NCBI GenBank assembly: GCA_049596815.1
Contig: JBMYLY010000002.1
Location: 1 to 64,000, forward strand
Direction of reading: 5' to 3'
DNA length: 64,000 bases
DNA from: UBA724 sp049596815
GTDB taxonomy: Bacteria; Bacteroidota; Bacteroidia; Flavobacteriales; Flavobacteriaceae
This document shows positions 26,302 to 35,257 of this stretch, piece after piece (the stretch's first letter is position 1; each line of letters begins with the position of its first letter). The position numbers and the translations under genes are program-made. Below the pieces are notes generated by a model. The model saw nothing but the letters and a program-made list of their open reading frames with translations, ran no database searches and was not told where the DNA came from.

Positions 26302-26733
26302 ATGAATGCTGTTTTGAGTTTACATTCGATTTGGGCCTATGTGGTGCTGATTGTGCTATTGGCCGTAGTAGTCAATGCCTTTTCGGGTTTGGTTTCGAAA
26401 AGAGTTTTCGGCATCCGTGATTTGCGCCTATCTTTATTTGGATTGATCGTATCACACATCCAATTGCTGATCGGTTTGCTTCTTTACTTTATTTCACCTA
26501 AGTTCCAGTGGTGGAGTGAAGGAATGGGGGCAGTCATGAAAAACAGCACCTACCGACTCTATCTGGTCGAACACCCTGTTACCAATATCTTGGCGATTGT
26601 TTTGATTACCATGGGGTGGTCCATGCACAAACGACAAGTCAACAACAACAAAAAGTTTGTTCGAATTGCCTTGTTCTACACTTTGGGTTTGCTCTTGTTG
26701 TTAAGCCGTGTGCCTTGGGAGGCATGGCCCTAA
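26302..26733 (+). CDS. Four-helix membrane protein (often labelled cytochrome B-like in Flavobacteriia)
   Basis: 143 aa with four hydrophobic helices (about 10-30, 45-68, 85-102, 118-136). Histidines H8, H52 and H88 lie at or near helix ends, which may be why database homologues are loosely called cytochrome b, but heme binding is not demonstrated by sequence. Basic loops (SKRVFGIRD; HKRQVNNNKKF) suggest the cytoplasmic side. Monocistronic: own -7 box upstream and a hairpin terminator downstream. Confidence 0.7.
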   Translation: MNAVLSLHSIWAYVVLIVLLAVVVNAFSGLVSKRVFGIRDLRLSLFGLIVSHIQLLIGLLLYFISPKFQWWSEGMGAVMKNSTYRLYLVEHPVTNILAIVLITMGWSMHKRQVNNNKKFVRIALFYTLGLLLLLSRVPWEAWP

Positions 26734-26740
26734 ACAATCA

Positions 26741-26763
26741 GAAGGCGTTCAATGAACGCCTTC
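26741..26763 (+). terminator. Hairpin terminator after the four-helix membrane protein gene
   Basis: GAAGGCGTTC - AAT - GAACGCCTTC: a perfect 10-bp stem with a 3-base loop starting 8 bases after the stop codon. No long T tract follows, so it may act as a stabilizing 3' hairpin as much as a terminator. Confidence 0.65.
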
Positions 26764-26916
26764 CTCATAACCAACCATATTAAACTATGAAAAACTAATA
26801 GCAAGCAAATGTGTTGTTTGCTGTGTGCAAGGTATGACAATAAGCTCCTTAAAAATCAAAAACATTTGTTAAAGTTTCCCAAATTCTTTGCCAAAATTGG
26901 GTTGTTTGCTTTTCAT

Positions 26917-26924
26917 TAGCTTTG
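26917..26924 (+). promoter_or_regulatory. Bacteroidetes -7 promoter box for gpsA
   Basis: TAGCTTTG, 22 bases before the ATG at 26947; a TTGG at 26897-26900 lies 16 bases upstream as a possible -33 element. Confidence 0.5.
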
Positions 26925-26946
26925 TGCTCGAAATCAAACATTATTT

Positions 26947-27930
26947 ATGCAATTTGGTGTTTTAGGCGGAGGAAGTTGGGCCACCGCATTGGTCAAAATA
27001 CTTTCTGAAAACAATGACACAGTGTGTTGGTACATGCGCAATAAAAACACCGCTCAACACATCCGTGAGCAGGGCCACAACCCAAAGTATTTGACAGGGG
27101 TTTCTTTTGATCCCAATCGCCTTTATATCACACACGATTTAGAAAAAATGATTCAAAAAAGTGATGTGTTGGTGCTTGCCATTCCATCGCCTTTTTTAAA
27201 TGAGGTGTTGGTCAAAGTCAGAGGTTTATTAAAAGACAAAATCGTTTTTTCTGCTGTAAAAGGTATTGTGCCTGAAACCAAGTTGATTGTCGGAGAACAC
27301 CTTCATCAACATTGTGAGCTCACTATGGATAACATTGGAGTTATTACCGGTCCTTGCCATGCCGAGGAAGTTGCATTAGAAAAATTGTCTTATCTGACCG
27401 TAGCGTGCCAAAACACTGACTATGCCACCCAAGTTGCCAAACAACTACAATGCGACTACATAAGAACCAAGGTGTCTGATGATATAATCGGTACCGAATA
27501 TGCCGCCACTCTAAAAAACATTTACGCCATTGCGGCGGGCATGGCTCATGGATTGGGATATGGCGACAACTTCCAAAGCGTTCTTATGAGCAATTCGATT
27601 CGTGAGATGAAACGCTTTATAAACAAGCTACACAAAATGAAGCGCAACATCAACAATTCTGCCTATTTGGGAGATTTGTTGGTTACGGGTTATTCCACTT
27701 TTAGCCGCAATCGCATGTTGGGCAATATGATAGGAAAAGGCTATACGGTAAAGTCTGCCATCATGGAAATGACAATGGTTTCTGAAGGCTATTATGCCAC
27801 GCAAACCGCCTACTTACTGGCCCAAGATTTCAATAAGAAATTTCCAATTATAGAGGCTGTCCACGGGGTATTATACCAACAAAAACCTGTTAGAAAGGTA
27901 ATGGCCAAGCTCTGTGATAAGCTTGATTAG
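26947..27930 (+). CDS. gpsA: Glycerol-3-phosphate dehydrogenase [NAD(P)+]
   Basis: 327 aa. Reduces dihydroxyacetone phosphate to sn-glycerol-3-phosphate for phospholipid synthesis. N-terminal nucleotide-binding motif GVLGGGSWATAL (about 4-15), ITGPCHAEEVALEK in the central region, and the catalytic Lys region with ATLKNIYAIAAGMAHGLGYGDN. The C-terminal SRNRMLG and SEGYYATQ segments complete the family. It functionally links to the two PlsC-type acyltransferases in the window, though not in an operon. The stop interlocks with that of pheS. Confidence 0.95.
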   Translation: MQFGVLGGGSWATALVKILSENNDTVCWYMRNKNTAQHIREQGHNPKYLTGVSFDPNRLYITHDLEKMIQKSDVLVLAIPSPFLNEVLVKVRGLLKDKIVFSAVKGIVPETKLIVGEHLHQHCELTMDNIGVITGPCHAEEVALEKLSYLTVACQNTDYATQVAKQLQCDYIRTKVSDDIIGTEYAATLKNIYAIAAGMAHGLGYGDNFQSVLMSNSIREMKRFINKLHKMKRNINNSAYLGDLLVTGYSTFSRNRMLGNMIGKGYTVKSAIMEMTMVSEGYYATQTAYLLAQDFNKKFPIIEAVHGVLYQQKPVRKVMAKLCDKLD

Positions 27931-28955
27931 TGGGCCGCCTTAAACTGACTTAAAAAACGAAGGTCGTTTTCGTAGAACATACGGATGTCCTCAACCTGAT
28001 ACAACAGCATGGCCATGCGTTCTAGACCCATCCCAAATGCAAATCCAGAGTACACATCGGGGTCAATGTTGCAGTTTTTCAAAACATTGGGGTCTACCAT
28101 TCCACAGCCCATAATCTCTAACCAACCTGTACCTTTGGTAATTCTATAATCTGACTCTGTCTCCAAGCCCCAGTAGATGTCCACTTCAGCACTGGGTTCA
28201 GTAAAAGGAAAGTAAGAAGGACGTAATCGTATTTTGGACTTGCCAAACAGAGATTTGGTAAAATACAACAAGGTTTGTTTAAGGTCTGCAAAAGAAACGC
28301 CTTTATCTATATACAGGCCCTCTACTTGATGAAACACACAGTGAGAACGCGCAGAAATGGCTTCGTTGCGGAACACCCGGCCTGGCGAAAGGGTACGAAT
28401 CGGAGGTGTATGGGTTTCCATATGGCGCACCTGAACCGATGAGGTGTGGGTACGTAAAAGCATGTCGGGATTGGTCTGCACAAAAAAGGTGTCCTGCATG
28501 TCGCGAGCCGGATGGTGTTGCGGGAGGTTGAGGGCAGTAAAATTATGCCAATCGTCCTCAATCTCCGGACCTTCAGAAAGTGTGAATCCAATGCGAGAAA
28601 ACACATCCACCACCTTGTTTCTCAATATAGAAATCGGGTGTAAAGCGCCCAGCTCAATAGGTTGTCCCGGACGGCTGTAATCGAAGTTTTCATCTGCACC
28701 ACTTTGTGCTGATTTGCTTTCGGCCTTCAGATTGTTTAGCTTTTCAGTGGCTGCCACTTTGAGCGTGTTGATCTGCTGGCCCAAAACACGTTTTTTTTCA
28801 GAAGGAACTTCCTTAAAAGCGGCAAACAAACCATTTAAAACCCCTTTTTTTCCAAGAAATTTAATTCGAAAAGACTCCAAAGCCTCCGCGTCTGTAGCTT
28901 GGAAGGCTTCTACTTCCTGTAGGTGGGCTTTGATTTGATCTGTCAATTGTTCCAT
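27927..28955 (-). CDS. pheS: Phenylalanyl-tRNA synthetase alpha subunit
   Basis: 342 aa. Catalytic subunit of the class II tetrameric synthetase that charges tRNA-Phe. N-terminal coiled-coil (about 1-85) that contacts tRNA, then class II motif 2 region (TSSVQVRHMETHTPPIRTLSPGRVFRNE) and motif 3 (GFAFGMGLERMAMLLY). The GCGMVDPNVL and FPFTEPSAEVDIYW blocks are typical. pheT is not adjacent. A small gene of unknown function lies 27 bases upstream on the same strand and may be transcribed with it. Confidence 0.96.
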   Translation of the reverse strand: MEQLTDQIKAHLQEVEAFQATDAEALESFRIKFLGKKGVLNGLFAAFKEVPSEKKRVLGQQINTLKVAATEKLNNLKAESKSAQSGADENFDYSRPGQPIELGALHPISILRNKVVDVFSRIGFTLSEGPEIEDDWHNFTALNLPQHHPARDMQDTFFVQTNPDMLLRTHTSSVQVRHMETHTPPIRTLSPGRVFRNEAISARSHCVFHQVEGLYIDKGVSFADLKQTLLYFTKSLFGKSKIRLRPSYFPFTEPSAEVDIYWGLETESDYRITKGTGWLEIMGCGMVDPNVLKNCNIDPDVYSGFAFGMGLERMAMLLYQVEDIRMFYENDLRFLSQFKAAH

Positions 28956-28982
28956 ACCGCCGACAAAAATAAGGCTTTCACA

Positions 28983-29339
28983 TTAGTCAATCAGCTTCTT
29001 ATCCAAGAAATATCCCACAATGGCTTCTTTCATCAGCAGGCTTTGCTCTCCAGCCTTAAGCACGGGCAAGGACTTGATAAGCTCATAATGAGGCCATCCA
29101 TCATCGTCCACATAGTCAAAGCGGTAGTAGCCATAAGGCTCCAAAAGTCGGCATATAGCAATATGCATCAACTGAACTTTTTCGTCTTTTTTAAACGACT
29201 TGTCCCAACGTCCCAACTCCTGAAGACCTACCAAAAAAATGATACCGTCTAAGTCCATCGGTTCGCCATCTGAAAATTTATCAGAAAGTAAGCCAACAAC
29301 TTGTGCCCAGCGTGCTTTGAGTTTTTGGTCGTGAATCAC
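28983..29339 (-). CDS. Conserved hypothetical protein upstream of pheS
   Basis: 118 aa if started at the GTG at 29339 (MIHDQKLKARWAQVVG...). No signal peptide or membrane helix; mixed helical, acidic. Features: GIIFLVGLQELGRWDKSFKKDEKVQLMHIA and the YRFDYVDDDGWPHYEL segment. I recognise it only as a hypothetical that occurs near pheS in Flavobacteriia. The frame is open to a TTG at 29366, but TATTTTTG at 29344-29351 fits the -7 box and would lie inside that extension, so the GTG start is favoured. Confidence 0.65.
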   Translation of the reverse strand: MIHDQKLKARWAQVVGLLSDKFSDGEPMDLDGIIFLVGLQELGRWDKSFKKDEKVQLMHIAICRLLEPYGYYRFDYVDDDGWPHYELIKSLPVLKAGEQSLLMKEAIVGYFLDKKLID

Positions 29340-29343
29340 TGTC

Positions 29344-29351
29344 CAAAAATA
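29344..29351 (-). promoter_or_regulatory. Bacteroidetes -7 promoter box for the gene upstream of pheS
   Basis: Minus-strand TATTTTTG, 4 bases before the GTG at 29339. It forms a very compact divergent pair with 29377-29384. Confidence 0.5.
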
Positions 29352-29376
29352 CGAACTCAACGCCAATCAAATTGGG

Positions 29377-29384
29377 TATATTTG
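29377..29384 (+). promoter_or_regulatory. Bacteroidetes -7 promoter box for the CvpA-family gene
   Basis: TATATTTG ending 1 base before the ATG at 29386. If this box is used, transcription would start at or just inside the first codons, so the true start could be the adjacent GTG. Confidence 0.5.
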
Positions 29385-29385
29385 T

Positions 29386-29910
29386 ATGGTGGAATGGAAT
29401 TACCTAGACCTCGTTTTTGGCGGGCTCATTATTATAGGAGCGCTCAGAGGTCTATTCAAAGGTTTTATTGTTGAAATTGCTTCCCTATTGGCTCTGATTT
29501 TAGGGGTTTATGGCGCCATTCATTTTTCACATTTTGTTGCCCAATGGCTTGTGCAATACGTGGAGTGGCAAGAAAGCTATATCGACCTAGCCGCTTTTGG
29601 GTTGACATTTACCTTCATCATCATCGCGGTGTCGCTGCTTGGAAAGTTTTTTACCAAGCTTGCCAAAATCATAATGCTCAATTGGCTCAACCGATTGTTG
29701 GGGCTTGTGTTTGGTGCCCTCAAAATGGCGGTTATCGCAGGGGTCTTGCTCATCATTGTAGAACGCGCCAATGCAATTTTTGGTTTTATTCCTAACTCTG
29801 TAATTTCTGAATCGGTCTTATCTGAACAACTGCTGAATCTCGGAACTTGGATATTTGACTATGTACCCGAAGGGCAAGAACAGCTCAACGAATTTCTGCA
29901 AGAAAGCTAA
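29386..29910 (+). CDS. CvpA family membrane protein
   Basis: 174 aa with four hydrophobic helices. The N-terminal YLDLVFGGLIIIGALRGLFKGF segment (D-x-x-x-x-x-x-x-x-x-G-x-x-x-G) and RLLGLVFGALKMAVIAGVLL match the CvpA family, named for colicin V production in E. coli but of broader unknown membrane role. Its stop interlocks with that of batE on the other strand. Confidence 0.87.
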   Translation: MVEWNYLDLVFGGLIIIGALRGLFKGFIVEIASLLALILGVYGAIHFSHFVAQWLVQYVEWQESYIDLAAFGLTFTFIIIAVSLLGKFFTKLAKIIMLNWLNRLLGLVFGALKMAVIAGVLLIIVERANAIFGFIPNSVISESVLSEQLLNLGTWIFDYVPEGQEQLNEFLQES

Positions 29911-30665
29911 AAAGCGATCTTCTGAATCGTTTCCATGGGCACCCAACCCATACTGCCATTGGCCAAACGCACATGCGCCCATTGCTCGATCTGTTCGACC
30001 ACAACCAGCTTGGTGCCTTCGTGCAACTGCACAAAAACTTCTGACCGCAAGTTTGGCTCAGCCCGAAAATCTACTTGCTGGGCGAAAACAACAGCCTCCG
30101 TCTCGGACTGTTGTTGAGCTTGTTGGTCATATGCAATGAATACAGAAAAACCGCTTGCGATAAAAAACAGCAATGCACCGGAAAAGAAAATTCTTTTGCG
30201 GACCGAATAGCGAGCCATAAAGTACCCACCAAAAAGCAGGCAGGCAACAAACATCGCTATAAGCGACAGCAGTGTCCAATCATTAATGGAAAGAGATTGG
30301 GTTAGGCGGTCATAAAAAACGGATAATCCGTTTTCGGGCAAGGATTCTATGGCGTCCAAAGTCATATTTTGGGCAAAAGGCAAGTTGGTCAGTACGCCTT
30401 TGTGGCCACTATCGAGAAGTAGGGCTTTTTCATAATTCAAAATACTTGGCGCGATTTGGTTTAGCTTGTAGTGGGCGTTGCCTTTGTTAAAATACAAGTC
30501 GGCCGAATGTACGCCAAGAGTCACTATGGAATCATACAAGACCAAAGCCTCTTGATACTGTCCTAAGTTGTATTGGGTGTTGGCTTGGGCAAACAATTCA
30601 TCAGCGGTCTGGGCGTGAAGTGTCGCTGTTATGGTTCCCAATAAAATGATAAAAAATTTACGCAT
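29907..30665 (-). CDS. batE: BatE: TPR and SH3-type protein of the aerotolerance operon
   Basis: 252 aa from the ATG at 30665. Signal peptide (to about AQTAD), two or three TPR-like helices (about 20-95, including YNLGQYQEALVLYDSI and DLYFNKGNAHYKLNQIAPSILNYEKAL), two membrane helices (about 130-150 and 160-180), and a C-terminal bacterial SH3 domain (about 195-250: VDFRAEPNLRSEVFVQLHEGTKLVV...GWVPMETIQ). This is the standard BatE layout. Last gene of the moxR-bat operon, 1 base after batD; stop interlocked with CvpA. Confidence 0.9.
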   Translation of the reverse strand: MRKFFIILLGTITATLHAQTADELFAQANTQYNLGQYQEALVLYDSIVTLGVHSADLYFNKGNAHYKLNQIAPSILNYEKALLLDSGHKGVLTNLPFAQNMTLDAIESLPENGLSVFYDRLTQSLSINDWTLLSLIAMFVACLLFGGYFMARYSVRKRIFFSGALLFFIASGFSVFIAYDQQAQQQSETEAVVFAQQVDFRAEPNLRSEVFVQLHEGTKLVVVEQIEQWAHVRLANGSMGWVPMETIQKIAF

Positions 30666-30666
30666 A

Positions 30667-32421
30667 TCAGAACTGTTTGTCAATTTGGGAAATCAACTTG
30701 GCTGTGTGTGTGTAATCGGAGCGCATGGCGCCAACAGATGAGGGCGTGTAGCGGGCAAACTCACAGTTTTCCAGCACCCCAACAAAAGCCTCTACCAAGT
30801 CATTTTCTATTCCGATTTGGGTCAAAATATTGGCGATTTTTTCTTTGCTAAAATCTGCTGTCTCCATGTGGAGCTTGGCTTTGAGGTAATTGTGCAAAGC
30901 ACGTTCCAGTGCCACATAAAACGCCTCGGAGTTGTCAAGATTGCGTTTGGCTTCAGACAAATATTTTCTGGCCATACGGTTGGCAGTACGCATACGCACT
31001 CCTTCAAAATCTGCATTAGCTCTCTGTTGCTTCCTCAAAAACAACCAAAAGATGGCTAGCAACAGCACAGGCAATGCCAATAGGGTGTAAAACAATGATG
31101 AGCCTAGAAATTCTGTCGCCTTTACTGGGCTAAATTTGGTATTGATTCGTATGAACTGGAATTGGGAATCAGGCAAAGAAATTCGATTGGTATTTTGGGT
31201 AGGGTCAGAGGCATTTGAAGCAGTTGGTCCCTCTGTGACATCTATAACGATTTCTTTTGAATTAAGTGTCTTATAGGATTTTGCTTTCGGGTCAAAATAC
31301 GAAAACCGCAAAGGTGGTATGGGATATTTCCCTTGAAACTGCGGTACCAAAGTATAGCTTTCAGAAACCGACCCACTCATACCAGCGCTTGCGGTGCGCA
31401 CCTTTTCTTGTTGTTCGGGTTCGTACTGTTCGAGCGCGCTCGGGGTTTGCAGTTCTGGTAAGGAAAATAATTTTAAGTTTCCTTTTCCAGAAATGGTCAC
31501 AACTGCTTGTAGCGACTCAGATGCCTTTAGTTGGGTCTTGCTTGAGGTCACATCAAAGTCAAAAGCGCCTACAGCCCCTGAAAAATCTGCGGGGCGGCCT
31601 TGTTCGGGCAAAGGAAGAACATCGATTTTTACATCTCCGGCAGAGATCAATTTGGGAACTTGTTTGTAAATCATATTGCGGAAGAAATCACGCCTTCCTG
31701 TAGGGACATCGACCGTCACGTCCAATGTTAAGGGTTCAATATCCAAGGTTCCGGAGCGCTGCGGATACAAGACTGTTTTACGCCACTCCACATAGTTATA
31801 CCTCTCCCCCTTAAAAACCGTCGTTTGAATGTCCCTGCGCTGTAAATCCACATTGTAAGACCAAAAATCATTGTAAGTGGGGTTGTCCACCACGTTTACG
31901 TTGGTAGGCATCAGGTTTTGGGCAAAATAAAGTTTATAAATGACCGTAACGGGTTCGTTTACATAAGGCCTTTTGTTAGAGATTTCGGCGACCAAATGCA
32001 ATTTTTCATCTACCACATAACTAGGGTCATTTGGGTCCCTTGGCACCTCCACAGCATCTGTCACAGTAACCGTGACAGGGGTAGTTTTAAAAGTTTTTCC
32101 CTCAAACTCGATTTGGGCTTGTTCGATATCATATACCCCTTTTTTAAGGGGTGCCAAAAAATAGGAATAACTCATCGAATAGCTGCGTTTGCCATTCACA
32201 AACACATTGCTCACAGACTGCATCGGGCCTGAAATCACACGAAAATTCGAAAATGCAGGGGGTCTGAAGTTGTCTCCGGCTTTGTCTATGGAAAAATCCA
32301 CACGCAAGCGTTCATTGAGCCCCAATTTGTTTTTGCTGACCTTGACCTCAAAATTGACCTGTGCCCAGCTGCTAAAAGCAACGGATAGGAAAACGATAAG
32401 CATGTTTTTAGATCTGATCAT
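30667..32421 (-). CDS. batD: BatD oxygen-tolerance protein
   Basis: 584 aa. Signal peptide (about 1-20, ending SSWAQ), a long beta-rich periplasmic region (PPAFSNFRVISGPMQS and similar repeats of the BatD family), one membrane helix (about 445-466, LGSSLFYTLLALPVLLLAIFWLFL), and a cytoplasmic helical tail. Bat proteins are linked to aerotolerance in Bacteroides fragilis and to stress survival in spirochaetes; molecular activity is not settled. Starts 3 bases after the batC stop. Confidence 0.92.
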   Translation of the reverse strand: MIRSKNMLIVFLSVAFSSWAQVNFEVKVSKNKLGLNERLRVDFSIDKAGDNFRPPAFSNFRVISGPMQSVSNVFVNGKRSYSMSYSYFLAPLKKGVYDIEQAQIEFEGKTFKTTPVTVTVTDAVEVPRDPNDPSYVVDEKLHLVAEISNKRPYVNEPVTVIYKLYFAQNLMPTNVNVVDNPTYNDFWSYNVDLQRRDIQTTVFKGERYNYVEWRKTVLYPQRSGTLDIEPLTLDVTVDVPTGRRDFFRNMIYKQVPKLISAGDVKIDVLPLPEQGRPADFSGAVGAFDFDVTSSKTQLKASESLQAVVTISGKGNLKLFSLPELQTPSALEQYEPEQQEKVRTASAGMSGSVSESYTLVPQFQGKYPIPPLRFSYFDPKAKSYKTLNSKEIVIDVTEGPTASNASDPTQNTNRISLPDSQFQFIRINTKFSPVKATEFLGSSLFYTLLALPVLLLAIFWLFLRKQQRANADFEGVRMRTANRMARKYLSEAKRNLDNSEAFYVALERALHNYLKAKLHMETADFSKEKIANILTQIGIENDLVEAFVGVLENCEFARYTPSSVGAMRSDYTHTAKLISQIDKQF

Positions 32422-32424
32422 GGT

Positions 32425-33219
32425 TTACCAATCCTTGCGTTTCTTTTTCCCTGTGGGTTTGACTTTTTGGGCGTTGACCTTGTCTTGCACTTTTTTCTCC
32501 TCGTTGTTCATTGCCTCAAGAAGGTTTTGAATCTGTTGAGGAGATAATTGTGTGGGCGTTTCTTGAGGTTGGGCGTCCTCTTGTTGTTCACTTTCTTGGT
32601 CTTGCTCACTTTCTTGTTCACCCTCTTGTTCTTGGTCGCCCTGTTGGTCTTGCTCACCCTCCCCATCGCCCTGAGGTTCCTCCTGTTCTTGTTCGCCCTC
32701 GTCTTGGGGTTGGTTATGGTCTTGTGGGTCTTGGTTCTGCTGATCTTGATTTTGGTCGTTGTCAGGGTTCTGTTGTTGATCCTCTAACAACTCTTTTGCC
32801 AAAGCATAGTTATAACGGGTCTGGTCATCATCAGGGTTGTTGCGCAAAGCCTCTTTGTAGGTTTCTACTGCTTTGGCATAGTCTTTTTGATCCATGAAAA
32901 CATTGCCCATATTGTGTAGGGCACTGTGTTTTTCTGCTTTCGATTGAGAACGCATGGTGGCAGACTTAAACGCATTAAATGCCTCCCCCAAGGCATCTGA
33001 TTCAAAGAGGGTGTTGCCCAAATTGTGCTGGGCCACAGCATTTTTTGGGGCAGATGCGATGGCTTTTCGGTATTCTTTTTCTGCCTCTACAAATGATTCA
33101 TTTTGGTGCAGGTTGTTCCCCTTGTAAATATAATTGTCAGTTGCTTTGGTCTCCATGTCCTGTGCAAGTCCAGAAGCCGAAAGCCCCAAAACCAATACCA
33201 TCAAAACGAACCGTCTCAT
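32425..33219 (-). CDS. batC: BatC: TPR protein with Gln/Glu-rich low-complexity tail
   Basis: 264 aa. Signal peptide (about 1-20), TPR units (about 30-150), then an unusual run of about 70 residues (about 152-225) made almost only of Q, E, D, N, G, P and S, followed by a short basic C-terminus (KVKPTGKKKRKDW). The low-complexity tract comes from tandem short repeats at about 32575-32790 and is likely disordered and length-variable. BatC pairs with BatB in known operons. Overlaps batB by 4 bases (ATGA). Confidence 0.9.
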   Translation of the reverse strand: MRRFVLMVLVLGLSASGLAQDMETKATDNYIYKGNNLHQNESFVEAEKEYRKAIASAPKNAVAQHNLGNTLFESDALGEAFNAFKSATMRSQSKAEKHSALHNMGNVFMDQKDYAKAVETYKEALRNNPDDDQTRYNYALAKELLEDQQQNPDNDQNQDQQNQDPQDHNQPQDEGEQEQEEPQGDGEGEQDQQGDQEQEGEQESEQDQESEQQEDAQPQETPTQLSPQQIQNLLEAMNNEEKKVQDKVNAQKVKPTGKKKRKDW

Positions 33220-34250
33220 TTTTCGTTAAATAAATTTAGTTTTTGTATCCATTTGGTTTTTCGCTCCAATAAAAATACTTCAAAGCAAATCAATAACAAG
33301 GCTAAGGCCAAAAACCACTGATACTGGTCCTTAAATTTGGCAAATTGCTTGGTTTCAAATTCTTGTTTGTCCATTTTGAGAAGCTGTTCCCCTATGGTCT
33401 CGACCACCTCATCGGTATTGTCCCCAAGCATAAAAAGTCCGCCTGTGGCATTGGCAACATTTTCTAGAATTTCGGTGTTCATTCTCGTAACAACCACCTC
33501 TCCGTCTTCATCTTTTTTAAACGAGCTTGTGACTCCGTTGCGCTTGATTGGGATTACATCTCCCTTTTCGGAGCCTAAAGCGATGGTAAAAATCGTGATG
33601 CCTGCTTCTGCTGCAGCTTCCGCAGCCGAAAGACCTCCTTCTTCGTGGTCTTCCCCGTCGCTAAGGATACACAACACTCGGTTGGCTTGGTTGGCATCGT
33701 CAAAATAGTTTTCTGCCATTCGAATCGCTTCTGCAATGGCAGTACCTTGTGAGGACAACATTTCGGTATTGAGCGACTGCAAAAACATTTTTGCCGCGTC
33801 ATAGTCTGTGGTGATGGGCAAATGTGGGACCGCACTGGCAGCATAAGCGATGATACCGATTCGATCTCCCCCGAGTTTGTTGATGGTTTCAGAAACCAGC
33901 CTCTTGGCTTTTTCAAGTCGGTTGGGGGCAATGTCCTCCGCCAGCATACTCTTGGAAACATCGATGGCAAAGACCAAATCGACCCCCTCACGCTTGACCG
34001 TCTCCAACTCTGTACCCACCTTGGGATTGACCAAAGCCAACACCAAAGCCGCACAGCCTAAAAGCAAAAATGATTGCTTGAGCCAACCTTTAAAAACAGA
34101 GCTTTCAGGGGATAATTGTTCCAACATTTCGGAAGAACCAAACCGACGAACCGCCTTATTTTGCCAAGCACGAAACAGCAAATACCCGAATAGCATCACA
34201 GGCAAAAATGCCATCAGATAAAAATAGATCGGTGTGTCCCACTGCATCAT
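33216..34250 (-). CDS. batB: BatB: von Willebrand factor A domain membrane protein
   Basis: 344 aa. N-terminal helices (about 8-27, 60-76), VWA domain (about 88-290) with a full MIDAS: D97-x-S99-x-S101 (FAIDVSKSM), Thr in PITTDYD and Asp in ILSDGEDHEE; C-terminal helix (about 310-330). A metal-dependent protein-binding platform in the membrane. The ATG overlaps the last base of the batA stop, so batA and batB are tightly coupled. Confidence 0.93.
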   Translation of the reverse strand: MMQWDTPIYFYLMAFLPVMLFGYLLFRAWQNKAVRRFGSSEMLEQLSPESSVFKGWLKQSFLLLGCAALVLALVNPKVGTELETVKREGVDLVFAIDVSKSMLAEDIAPNRLEKAKRLVSETINKLGGDRIGIIAYAASAVPHLPITTDYDAAKMFLQSLNTEMLSSQGTAIAEAIRMAENYFDDANQANRVLCILSDGEDHEEGGLSAAEAAAEAGITIFTIALGSEKGDVIPIKRNGVTSSFKKDEDGEVVVTRMNTEILENVANATGGLFMLGDNTDEVVETIGEQLLKMDKQEFETKQFAKFKDQYQWFLALALLLICFEVFLLERKTKWIQKLNLFNEK

Positions 34251-35257
34251 TACACTACGCTTTTATAAAGGGTGATACGCAAAATCCATTCCACAAACAA
34301 AAAGGTCAGGCCCAGTAAAATAAACACCCGAAAATGCTCGTCATAGGTGGTATAGCTAAACTCCTCTACCTCTGTGGTCTCAAGTTTGTTAATCTCATCA
34401 TAAATCGCTTCCAACTTTTGGTTGTCTGTGGCGCGGAAATAAATCCCACCGGTTTGCTCGGCTACACTTCGCAACAGCTCTTCATCAATTTCCACACGGG
34501 TGAGCCCATACCTGAACGTTCCGTCTCTGTTGATGGCTACCGGCGCCATGGCATTGCCGTTGCTCCCTAGCCCGATGGTATAAGTCTTAATGCCATAAGA
34601 GGCGGCCAATCCGGCAGCGGTAGTCGGGTCGACAAACCCTGCGTTGTTTACGCCATCTGTTAGCAATATGATGACCTTGCTCAGCGCTTTGCTGTCCTTG
34701 AGTCGGTTTACGGCCGTGGCCAAGCCCATCCCTATGGCGGTTCCGTCATTGATAACACCGCCCTCATAGTTGAGCACCGTGAGGGCATTGCCTACTACCG
34801 CCTTATCACTAGTAATAGGTGTTTTGGTATAAGCCTCTCCGGCATAGACCACCAATCCAATGCGGTCATTGATGCGGTCTTCGACAAATTCGGCAGCTAC
34901 TTTCTTAAGTGCACTAAGCCGATTGGGGCGAAGGTCACGAGACAGCATACTCGATGAGATGTCTATCGCCATCACGATATCGATGCCTCGAGTGGTTTTG
35001 GTACGGGTAGAGATATCAGCGGTTCTGGGTCTGGCCAGTGCAACAATAAGTGCCATAACAGCCAACAACCTGAAAATATGTAGCACGGGGTATAGCCTTG
35101 CCCAAAAGGTGGGTTGCTCCATCCCCGAGAGCGAAGAAATTTGCAGAACGCTGCGTTTGTTTCTCGGTCTCCAAAACATCCAAAATGCCAATATGGGGAC
35201 TACACATAGTGCCCATAAATGTTCCGGATTGGCAAAGGTGTCTTGGAAAAACATCAT
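34250..35257 (-). CDS. batA: BatA: von Willebrand factor A domain membrane protein
   Basis: 335 aa. Same layout as BatB: N-terminal helices (about 14-30 and 58-76), VWA domain with MIDAS D99-x-S101-x-S103 (MAIDISSSM), Thr in PITSDK and Asp in LLTDGVNNAG, and a C-terminal helix (about 308-326). BatA and BatB likely arose by duplication. Overlaps the upstream BatD-like gene by 4 bases (ATGA). Confidence 0.93.
   Translation of the reverse strand: MMFFQDTFANPEHLWALCVVPILAFWMFWRPRNKRSVLQISSLSGMEQPTFWARLYPVLHIFRLLAVMALIVALARPRTADISTRTKTTRGIDIVMAIDISSSMLSRDLRPNRLSALKKVAAEFVEDRINDRIGLVVYAGEAYTKTPITSDKAVVGNALTVLNYEGGVINDGTAIGMGLATAVNRLKDSKALSKVIILLTDGVNNAGFVDPTTAAGLAASYGIKTYTIGLGSNGNAMAPVAINRDGTFRYGLTRVEIDEELLRSVAEQTGGIYFRATDNQKLEAIYDEINKLETTEVEEFSYTTYDEHFRVFILLGLTFLFVEWILRITLYKSVV

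Noticed and set aside
32548..32787. Long Leu-rich frame on the plus strand opposite batC
   Set aside because: It is the complement of the Gln/Glu low-complexity codons of batC; the hydrophobicity is an artefact of the repeats.
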